Of a stretch of 10,935 nt of DNA, positions 6,299-10,935 are shown in pieces. A model generated the notes under the pieces. The model did not search any database. It had not been told where the DNA came from and saw only the letters and a program-made list of their open reading frames with translations. Origin of the DNA: Verrucomicrobiaceae bacterium. Its GTDB lineage: Bacteria; Verrucomicrobiota; Verrucomicrobiia; Verrucomicrobiales; Verrucomicrobiaceae. The translations under genes and the position numbers were made by a program. The stretch spans positions 1 to 10,935 of the forward strand of contig CANHTV010000083.1 of NCBI GenBank assembly GCA_947463285.1, in the 5' to 3' direction. The number at the start of each line of letters is the position of its first letter. The first letter of the stretch is position 1.

Positions 6299-6919
6299 TT
6301 AGAGTGATTCGTTGCGGTTGAAGACGTTCATCGCTGCGCCAAGGCTATTTTGCAAGGAACTCATGACTGCATCAGCCGCTCTTTGGATAAAAATCTCCAA
6401 GGAAGGCCTTTCTTCTTCGCGAAATTTCCCCAGGACATGACCGACTAGCCGATCTCCTGAGGGGCGCCCCGAGTCAGTGGCGATACCAAGCTTGAGGCGA
6501 GGGAAAGCGTCTGTCCCGAAAGTATTGATCAATGATTTCATGCCATTGTGACCGCCGGCAGATCCCGAAAGGCGCATTCGCATCTTCCCGAGAGGCAGGT
6601 CCACATCGTCATAAACAACCAAAGTTTCAGCAGGCGCGATTTTGTAAAACTGACTCAACCCACGAACACTGCGACCGCTGTCATTCATGAAGGTTTGAGG
6701 TTTCAAAAGCCAGGCTCCTGAAATTTTGGCATTTAGGCCATGCCAACGTTTTTCCTCAGTGAATGAGGCTTTGAAGCGGCGGGCTAACTCATCGACAACC
6801 ATGAATCCAATGTTGTGGCGGGTGTCTCGATAGTCGATTCCTGGATTACCCAAACCCACAATCAGTTTGGGAACCAAGTCACCTGGGTCGCGTGAAGTAG
6901 AAACATCAGCGGGCACCAC
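6299..6919 (-). CDS. pth: Peptidyl-tRNA hydrolase
   Basis: Cytoplasmic enzyme that releases tRNA from prematurely dropped peptidyl-tRNA. From the GTG at 6919 the frame encodes 206 residues with all hallmark residues: KLIVGLGNPG, catalytic His in DTRHNIGF (residue 35), the substrate Asn in KPQTFMNDSG (79), the Asp in VVYDDVDLP (104) and the Asn in GGHNGMKS (125). The start is uncertain. A TTG at 6877 (residue 15 of the long form) gives MVPKLIVGLGNPG and puts the catalytic His at 21, close to the usual position near 20, so I think it more likely. The 14 extra residues of the long form look unrelated to the family. A perfect 10-bp inverted repeat (6876-6885/6919-6928) encloses both candidate starts. 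The gene lies 30 bp (GTG) or 72 bp (TTG) after the rplY stop and 23 bp before rpsF. Confidence 0.97.
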   Translation of the reverse strand: MVPADVSTSRDPGDLVPKLIVGLGNPGIDYRDTRHNIGFMVVDELARRFKASFTEEKRWHGLNAKISGAWLLKPQTFMNDSGRSVRGLSQFYKIAPAETLVVYDDVDLPLGKMRMRLSGSAGGHNGMKSLINTFGTDAFPRLKLGIATDSGRPSGDRLVGHVLGKFREEERPSLEIFIQRAADAVMSSLQNSLGAAMNVFNRNESL

Positions 6920-6928
6920 AGGTGACTT
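6876..6928 (-). promoter_or_regulatory. Perfect 10-bp inverted repeat around the pth start codons
   Basis: AAGTCACCTG at 6876-6885 is the exact reverse complement of CAGGTGACTT at 6919-6928, with 33 nt between. In the mRNA the 3' arm holds the AGGTGA element just upstream of the TTG candidate start and the first two bases of that codon; the 5' arm reaches the first base of the GTG candidate start. Folding would hide the TTG start. The structure is seen; regulation is inference. Confidence 0.45.
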
Positions 6929-6949
6929 CGTTCAGAATCCGGAAAAGGG

Positions 6950-7588
6950 TTACTTCTTGGCGGCAGCCTTGGCAGCAGGAGCAGCCTTGGCAGCTTTTGC
7001 GTCAGCTGCTGGTGTAGCTGCTTCAGCCTCCACTTTCGGAGCCACGCACATGATGACGACGACATCGCCAGCAAGCTTGGCACGGACACCTTCAGGAAGC
7101 TTCACTTCACTGACGTGAATGGAATTGCCCACATTCAGAGCGGAGACATCAACGCTGATGCGCTCAGGAAGATCTTTCGGCAAGCAACGGACTTCGAGAT
7201 TGTGGTGGATGGCTTCGACAAGACCACCGAACTTCAAACCGATGGCGTCACCGACGAGGTCGAGTGGCACTTCGGCGTGAATTTCTTCGTCCATGGCGAT
7301 CGCGTGGAAATCAACGTGGAGAATGCCGCCCTTGAGGTGGTCATGCTGCACTTCCTGAACGAGGGCGAGCTGTTCACCCTTATCCAGCTTGAGGCTGACG
7401 AGGATGTTATCAGAGGCGCTGCCTTGAAGGATTTTGCTGAAGGTTTTGCCGTCAACCTGCACATTCAAGGCAGGTGTTTTGCGGCCATAAACCACGGCTG
7501 GAATGCTTCCAGCCTTGCGCAGGCGTTTGACTGCGGCGGTTCCTTCGCTGGAGCGAGATTGTGCGGTGAGATCGAGAATTTTAGCCAT
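6950..7588 (-). CDS. rplY: 50S ribosomal protein bL25, long (CTC/TL5) form
   Basis: bL25 binds 5S rRNA in the central protuberance. The 212-residue product is the two-domain CTC/TL5 form rather than the ~94-residue E. coli form. The N-terminal 5S-binding domain (about 1-95) includes GTAAVKRLRKAGSIPAVVYG and ends near VQHDHLKGGILHVDF. The C-terminal beta-rich domain (about 96-188) includes VPLDLVGDAIG, LPKDLPERISVDVSALNVG and KLAGDVVVIMCV. A low-complexity Ala/Lys tail (AKAAKAAPAAKAAAKK) closes the protein and could contact rRNA. ATG at 7588 begins MAKILDLTAQSR; the frame is open upstream, but that part shows no similarity to the family. AGGAG lies 12 bases before this ATG. The gene is 64 bp downstream of prs and just upstream of pth, the common prs-ctc-pth order. 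Confidence 0.96.
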   Translation of the reverse strand: MAKILDLTAQSRSSEGTAAVKRLRKAGSIPAVVYGRKTPALNVQVDGKTFSKILQGSASDNILVSLKLDKGEQLALVQEVQHDHLKGGILHVDFHAIAMDEEIHAEVPLDLVGDAIGLKFGGLVEAIHHNLEVRCLPKDLPERISVDVSALNVGNSIHVSEVKLPEGVRAKLAGDVVVIMCVAPKVEAEAATPAADAKAAKAAPAAKAAAKK

Positions 7589-7610
7589 GGTCCGTGAGTT
7601 CTCCTGAACA

Positions 7611-7639
7611 GTTATATTGGGGAAAAAGGGTCGCGAAAA
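7611..7639 (-). promoter_or_regulatory. Weak candidate promoter between prs and rplY
   Basis: On the minus strand TTTTCG (7634-7639) and TATAAC (7611-7616) are separated by 17 bp. The -10 is good (five of six) and the -35 poor (three of six). It lies wholly in the 64-bp gap and could give extra rplY-pth-rpsF transcription independent of prs. Confidence 0.27.
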
Positions 7640-7652
7640 TACACGCCCATTT

Positions 7653-8585
7653 TTAGATGTCAAAGAGAGATGTGACAGACTCGTTATTGTGAATGCGGCG
7701 GATCGCCTGCGCCAGTAGCGGGGAAATATCCAGCGGCGTGACTTTTTCACCGTGCGCTTGAGGCACGGAATTCGTCGCAAAAAGCTCGATGATGGAGGAC
7801 TTCTCGATGCGGCTGCGGCCTTTATCTCCAAGGACTCCGTGAGAAACACCCGCGTAAATATTCTTCGCCCCATGCTTGCGCAAAAGCTCAGCAGCAGCGG
7901 TCAGCGTCCCGGCGGTCTCAGTGAGGTCATCGACGAGCAAAACATTTTTACCGTTCACGTCACCGATCACGTTCAGAGCCTCCACCTCATCCGCGCTGAC
8001 GCGATTTTTCGCCACGATGGCCATCGGAGCCTTCAGCGCCTTGGCGTAGGCATGAGTCATCTTGATGCCGCCAACATCCGGCGAAACCACCACCAGATCC
8101 TCAATATTGCGCTCCTTGATGGCTTTCATCAGCACTGGCCCGGCGTAAAGGTGATCCACTGGAATATCAAAGAAGCCCTGAATCTGGCCGGCGTGCAGAT
8201 CCATGGTCAGCACACGGTTCACACCACTGGCGACCAGCAGGTTGGCGACGAGCTTGGCCGTAATCGGCACACGCGGACGGTCTTTGCGATCCTGCCGGGC
8301 ATAGCCAAAGAAGGGCAGCACAGCCGTGATGCGGTGAGCGCTGGCACGTTTGACGGCATCCACCATGATGAGCAGCTCCATCAGGTTTTGATTCGTCGGT
8401 GGGCAGGTCGGCTGCACGATGAAAATGTCACGTCCGCGGATGTTTTCGAGGATCTGCACAAAGGTCTCTCCATCAGGGAAGGTCGTCAGCTCGGTGGCAC
8501 AGAGTTTGATGCCGAGATTATCGCATATAAGGTGCGCCAGTTCGGGGTGAGCAGTGCCGCTAAGGACCTTCAGAGTGTCATTCAT
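7653..8585 (-). CDS. prs: Ribose-phosphate pyrophosphokinase (PRPP synthetase)
   Basis: Makes 5-phosphoribosyl-1-pyrophosphate from ribose 5-phosphate and ATP, feeding purine, pyrimidine, histidine, tryptophan and NAD synthesis in the cytoplasm. From ATG 8585 the protein is 310 residues, close to the 315 of E. coli. The frame is open further upstream, but family similarity starts with MNDTLKVLSG. Visible motifs are FPDGE (37-40), the ATP-binding stretch GYARQDRKDRPRVPITAKL (94-112), catalytic His in MDLHAGQIQGFF (131), SPDVGG (168-173), the flexible loop KNRVS (193-197), the PRPP loop VDDLTETAGT (218-227) and the closing NESVTSLF. The PRPP loop has TETAGT where E. coli has IDTGGT, a variation I recall from planctomycete-type Prs. 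No Shine-Dalgarno site precedes the ATG. It is 70 bp downstream of the glycosidase gene and 64 bp upstream of rplY. Confidence 0.97.
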   Translation of the reverse strand: MNDTLKVLSGTAHPELAHLICDNLGIKLCATELTTFPDGETFVQILENIRGRDIFIVQPTCPPTNQNLMELLIMVDAVKRASAHRITAVLPFFGYARQDRKDRPRVPITAKLVANLLVASGVNRVLTMDLHAGQIQGFFDIPVDHLYAGPVLMKAIKERNIEDLVVVSPDVGGIKMTHAYAKALKAPMAIVAKNRVSADEVEALNVIGDVNGKNVLLVDDLTETAGTLTAAAELLRKHGAKNIYAGVSHGVLGDKGRSRIEKSSIIELFATNSVPQAHGEKVTPLDISPLLAQAIRRIHNNESVTSLFDI

Positions 8586-8594
8586 GGGAAAGTG

Positions 8595-8623
8595 GAGATA
8601 GGCGAGTCCGTCACGGAAATCAA
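8595..8623 (-). promoter_or_regulatory. Weak candidate promoter upstream of prs
   Basis: On the minus strand TTGATT (8618-8623) and TATCTC (8595-8600) are 17 bp apart, in the 70-bp gap between the glycosidase and prs. Transcription would start only a few bases before the ATG, giving a nearly leaderless mRNA, which would fit the missing Shine-Dalgarno site. Matches are four and three of six. Confidence 0.25.
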
Positions 8624-8655
8624 CCCGCGCTGTGAAGTGCTTTGTAAATGGCCGT

Positions 8656-9522
8656 TCAATGTCGTTGAGTCCTGGGCACGAGGGCCAGGTAGTTGCGCAC
8701 GGTGCTCCAGCCAGGTTGGTTGATCTCGCGGCCATCATTCAGGCGGGCGAAGAAGGCGGTGGAGCGGCCGCCGTCGAGATTGAGGGCGCGGTCCAGTCGC
8801 AGACCGGAGACCAGTCCGGGAGTGGCCAGGAGCTCAGCCAGACCATGCAGTGAAACCGAGCTGGTCACACCGATTAGCCAGCCGTTTTCACCATCCGTCG
8901 CCACAAAACTGCGCGCGGCAGTTTTGCTGGCATTCAGACCTGTGATGGGTTGCCCACCAGAGAGCAGTCGCGGCCCGGCTTGCAGAAGATCGCTGGCAGC
9001 TTCTGCGCAGCTGGATTCGCTGTTCCAGACCAGTGCAGGACGCCCCTGAATGACACGCACCATGCCGGAAACGAGTGCGGAACGGGTGAACTGGCCCATG
9101 CGGCGGCCATCGGCGATCACGAGGCCGAGTGGCGTGAAGTCTGGCTGGAAATAACCACCATTGACGCCTGCGATGGCTGCGGCCTGGCGCATGGAATCAC
9201 CCAGCGTGTCACTCAAAGTCCAGGACTGCGGCTGATCCACGACACGAAGCGTCGCGTGACAATCATCGAAGCGCACCAAAGACACCGTGACCTCGCCTTC
9301 ATGCCCAATGACGCACAGTTGCCGCCAGGAGGCGAGAGCTGACATGCCAGCGGCTTCTTCATGAATGACACGCCAGTTCGCCGGAGCCTCCACAACATTA
9401 GGAGGAGGCTGTGGCTGACTCGGGGGCAAACTGGGCTCTGGCGATGTCCAAACGGGCTGCAGCTGATAAGCACAGGAGACCAATCCAGCGGCCAGCCACA
9501 AGGCACCCAGCAGCCTGCTCAT
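8656..9522 (-). CDS. Phosphodiester glycosidase (NAGPA-domain) lipoprotein
   Basis: Member of the phosphodiester glycosidase family (domain of the mammalian mannose-6-phosphate uncovering enzyme, NAGPA), whose bacterial members occur in envelope and exopolysaccharide contexts. Of 288 residues, the first 17 form a lipoprotein signal (MSRLLGALWLAAG, lipobox LVSC, Cys 17). A Pro-rich linker (about 24-48) then leads to the catalytic domain (about 50-285). Family motifs are GVNGGYFQPDFTPLGLVIADG (119-139), AGPRLLSGG (182-190), SFVATDGENGWLIGV (205-219) and the strongly conserved NLDGGRSTAFF (248-258). It should act on the outside, anchored in a membrane. Its ATG overlaps the rdgB stop (ATGA), and GGAGG lies ten bases upstream inside rdgB, so it is translationally coupled. 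Substrate unknown. Confidence 0.9.
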   Translation of the reverse strand: MSRLLGALWLAAGLVSCAYQLQPVWTSPEPSLPPSQPQPPPNVVEAPANWRVIHEEAAGMSALASWRQLCVIGHEGEVTVSLVRFDDCHATLRVVDQPQSWTLSDTLGDSMRQAAAIAGVNGGYFQPDFTPLGLVIADGRRMGQFTRSALVSGMVRVIQGRPALVWNSESSCAEAASDLLQAGPRLLSGGQPITGLNASKTAARSFVATDGENGWLIGVTSSVSLHGLAELLATPGLVSGLRLDRALNLDGGRSTAFFARLNDGREINQPGWSTVRNYLALVPRTQRH

Positions 9523-10115
9523 GACAGATTCGCCTCCATCCAGCTTCGCATTTCAGCCAGGGCACGAGCGCGATGACTGAGCTGGTTTTTCAACTCCGCA
9601 GGCAGCACGCCGAAGGTGTCGGCGTAGCCTTCTGGCTGAAACAACGAATCATAACCAAAGCCTCCACCTCCCTGCTCTTCCGTGCGCAGCCGGCCTTCCA
9701 CGGAGCCCTGAGTCGTGTGCAGAGTCTTGCCATCACGAGCCAAAACCAGGCAGCAGCGGAAGCGCCCCTCAAAAGTCGTGGGCGGCAGCTTGGCCAGCTC
9801 CTCCCTCAGTCGTTGGCGATTATCCGCATCCGTGGCAGCGAGGCCAGCATAACGGGCAGAATAGACTCCTGGCTCGCCATTGAGAAGATCCACTTCCAGG
9901 CCGGAATCATCCGCGATGACCAGCAGTCCGGGCAGCGCCGCACTGGCAGCTTCCGCTTTTAAAATCGCATTCGCCTCAAACGTGGTCCCGGTCTCCTCAG
10001 GCAGTGTTACGTGTGGATAATCACGAAGGCCTAGAACCTGCCAGTCAGCCCCGAGCATGGCAGCGACTTCCTGGACTTTGTGAGCATTTGAGGTCGCGAA
10101 GATGATGGTGGGCAT
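9519..10115 (-). CDS. rdgB: XTP/dITP pyrophosphatase (non-canonical purine NTPase)
   Basis: Ham1/RdgB family enzyme that hydrolyses dITP, ITP and XTP to monophosphates in the cytoplasm, preventing incorporation of deaminated purines. The 198-residue length is typical. Motifs in order: FATSNAHKVQEV (6-17, nucleotide binding), EETGTTFEANAILKA (40-54), ADDSGLEVDLLNGEPGVYSARYAG (68-91, with the presumed catalytic Asp 70), GGGFGYDSLFQPEG (150-163), TFGVLPAELKNQLSHRARA (167-185, with the SHR signature). ATG at 10115 starts MPTIIFATSN exactly where the family begins. No Shine-Dalgarno is visible. It is the first gene of the run leading to rpsF; its stop overlaps the start of the glycosidase gene. 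Confidence 0.96.
   Translation of the reverse strand: MPTIIFATSNAHKVQEVAAMLGADWQVLGLRDYPHVTLPEETGTTFEANAILKAEAASAALPGLLVIADDSGLEVDLLNGEPGVYSARYAGLAATDADNRQRLREELAKLPPTTFEGRFRCCLVLARDGKTLHTTQGSVEGRLRTEEQGGGGFGYDSLFQPEGYADTFGVLPAELKNQLSHRARALAEMRSWMEANLS
9533..9537 (-). promoter_or_regulatory. Ribosome binding site of the glycosidase gene
   Basis: GGAGG on the minus strand, ten bases before ATG 9522, inside the last codons of rdgB. It is one of the few clear Shine-Dalgarno sites in the window and fixes the glycosidase start at the ATGA overlap. Confidence 0.65.
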
Positions 10116-10193
10116 GGGATGATGAGGAATAAAGAACTCTGTGATAAGCGCGGAATGAATCGACTAAAGAGGTTTGAATACCAAATGTCTAAA

Positions 10194-10218
10194 TCCGAAT
10201 GACGAAGGAAAGCCTCAA
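10194..10218. repeat. Short dispersed repeat, copy 2
   Basis: Second copy of the 25-bp repeat, identical to 1558-1582 at 22 of 25 positions. Its GCCTCAA end contains, on the minus strand, the TGA stop of the hypothetical gene that ends at 10215, so the repeat overlaps the gene's last codon. The adjacent A/T-rich CCAAATGTCTAAAT (10181-10194) has no counterpart at copy 1. Confidence 0.6.
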
Positions 10219-10661
10219 TGCACTTGACCTGATAATCCTGGATTTGTCGTATCAGCCTGCGGCGGCTGCGATGCAGTCGGTAAAGGCGTGGCCCCTTTTC
10301 TTTGGGTAAGCATGGCAAGCTCCAAACAGGACTCAAGTCTAACGATGGAGACACGCTCAAAAGGCCGGATTAAGTGGATCACGAAGATCATTAGCAAGCT
10401 CAGATGCCAGTAGGGATAAGGCGACGAGTCGCATTGTGCGTGCTTTAAGAATACCCATCCCCAAAAAGGCAAGAATAACAGCTCAAAGTAAAAACCCGCC
10501 TGCAAACAAACTGTCTGCAGCATTTCTGCCCGGAGCGAGCGGGCTCTTTCGGACTGATCCAAAATGCTCAAACCTTCGAGATACCAATCTTCCAGAGGTT
10601 CATCGAAAGACTGCGCCTTGCGATGCTTCAAGCTTGGGTGGTTTAAAATCTGCTCAAACAT
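10215..10661 (-). CDS. Hypothetical membrane protein with two predicted helices
   Basis: No family recognised. From ATG 10661 the product has 148 residues: a charged N-terminal part (MFEQILNHPSLKHRKAQSF..., including DEPLEDWYLEGLSILDQSERARSLRAEML), two hydrophobic segments (FYFELLFLPFWGWVFLK and WHLSLLMIFVIHLI) separated by a short polar loop (HAQCDSSPYPY), and a Pro/Thr/Gln-rich C-terminal tail. The frame stays open upstream to ATG 10757 and GTG 10778, but those starts would overlap the start of the divergent exonuclease gene, so I prefer 10661. That choice leaves 94 bp for two divergent promoters. No Shine-Dalgarno site is clear at any of them. The stop lies within the 25-bp dispersed repeat, and the tail just before it may be recent sequence. 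Coding status is probable rather than certain. Confidence 0.6.
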   Translation of the reverse strand: MFEQILNHPSLKHRKAQSFDEPLEDWYLEGLSILDQSERARSLRAEMLQTVCLQAGFYFELLFLPFWGWVFLKHAQCDSSPYPYWHLSLLMIFVIHLIRPFERVSIVRLESCLELAMLTQRKGATPLPTASQPPQADTTNPGLSGQVH

Positions 10662-10755
10662 AAGGCCGCATTCTGTCCAACTGGTCGCAGAAAAAAAGAG
10701 GATTCTTGGCAGCTGCCTGTTCGGCTGACGTTTGGATTCGTAGATTTCACCACAC

Positions 10756-10935
10756 ATGCCGCCACTGCTAACTGTCACTCATCGCCGCGGGATTTATCTG
10801 CCCGAGGCGGATTTGTGGCTGGACCCGCACTTCGGGGTGGAGCGGGCTTTCATTTCCCATGCACACTCGGATCACGTCGCGAAGCATCAGATGACGTTTT
10901 GCTCCGAGCTGACTCAGCATCTGATGAATGAACGC
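10756..10935 (+). CDS. Metallo-beta-lactamase-fold DNA exonuclease, N-terminal part
   Basis: The first 60 residues of a protein that runs off the window. They read MPPLLTVTHRRGIYLPEADLWLDP, then ERAFISHAHSDHVAKH, which contains the HxHxDH zinc-binding motif (residues 41-46, HAHSDH) of the metallo-beta-lactamase fold. The opening 'GIYLPEADLWLDP...VERAFISHAHSDH' is the pattern I know from the ligase-associated DNA exonuclease group (CPSF/SNM1-like), often encoded beside an ATP-dependent DNA ligase for end repair. That ligase would lie outside this window and is not seen. ATG 10756 is the natural start. It is divergent from the hypothetical membrane protein. The subgroup is likely; the fold is certain from the motif. 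Confidence 0.8.
   Translation, partial: MPPLLTVTHRRGIYLPEADLWLDPHFGVERAFISHAHSDHVAKHQMTFCSELTQHLMNER

Noticed and set aside
7589..7873. Upstream extension of bL25 by 95 residues
   Set aside because: It would run into prs coding sequence in another frame and shows no similarity to the family; MAKILDLTAQSR at 7588 is the natural start.
7752..8723. A 323-codon open frame on the + strand opposite prs
   Set aside because: It is antisense to an unmistakable prs gene, has His/Gln-rich low-similarity content and no recognised motif.
1..10935. CRISPR array, tRNA/rRNA genes, insertion sequences, toxin-antitoxin or phage genes
   Set aside because: Scanned by eye on both strands; no regularly spaced repeats, cloverleaf-like sequence, transposase motif or phage module was found.

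Overview
The window looks like a chromosomal stretch from a verrucomicrobial bacterium, most likely Verrucomicrobiaceae in the Prosthecobacter/Verrucomicrobium neighbourhood. I base this on the style of the 3D-domain protein (a TAYTHTEADHIEYG-type core), the planctomycete/verrucomicrobial-looking DDLTETAGT PRPP loop in Prs, the moderately high G+C, the rarity of Shine-Dalgarno sites, and intergenic sequences of a kind I associate with this phylum. The assignment is an inference from memory and was not tested by a search.

Layout: (1) 2-1540, + strand: C-terminal 512 residues of leucyl-tRNA synthetase (leuS). (2) 1541-2012: a 472-bp gene-free stretch packed with perfect short palindromes and carrying one copy of a short repeat that recurs near 10.2 kb. 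(3) 2013-3835, - strand: a secreted 3D-domain protein and, upstream of it, a secreted seven-bladed-propeller lactonase of the 6-phosphogluconolactonase family. (4) 3939-5138, + strand: a small coiled-coil lipoprotein and a single-pass coiled-coil membrane protein, probably one transcript. (5) 5154-5885, - strand: a membrane-anchored TPM-domain protein, convergent with the previous pair. (6) 5985-10115, - strand: a six-gene run read rdgB > phosphodiester glycosidase > prs > rplY > pth > rpsF, closed by a good hairpin terminator. (7) 10215-10778, - strand: an unrecognised two-helix membrane protein, divergent from the 5' end of a metallo-beta-lactamase-fold exonuclease gene (10756 onward, + strand) that runs off the window.

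How the genes fit together: most are housekeeping. LeuS, bL25, bS6 and peptidyl-tRNA hydrolase serve translation. Prs makes PRPP for nucleotide synthesis, and RdgB removes non-canonical purine triphosphates. The other group is envelope proteins: five have a signal peptide, a lipobox or an N-terminal membrane anchor (3D-domain protein, lactonase, coiled-coil lipoprotein, coiled-coil membrane protein, TPM protein), and the glycosidase in the prs run has a lipobox.

I see no CRISPR array, transposase, phage gene, toxin-antitoxin pair or obvious defence system, and no convincing new multi-gene system. The observations most worth checking are the palindrome-rich leuS downstream region, the dispersed 25-bp repeat, a perfect 10-bp inverted repeat enclosing the pth start region, and a small repeatable-looking domain in the coiled-coil membrane protein.
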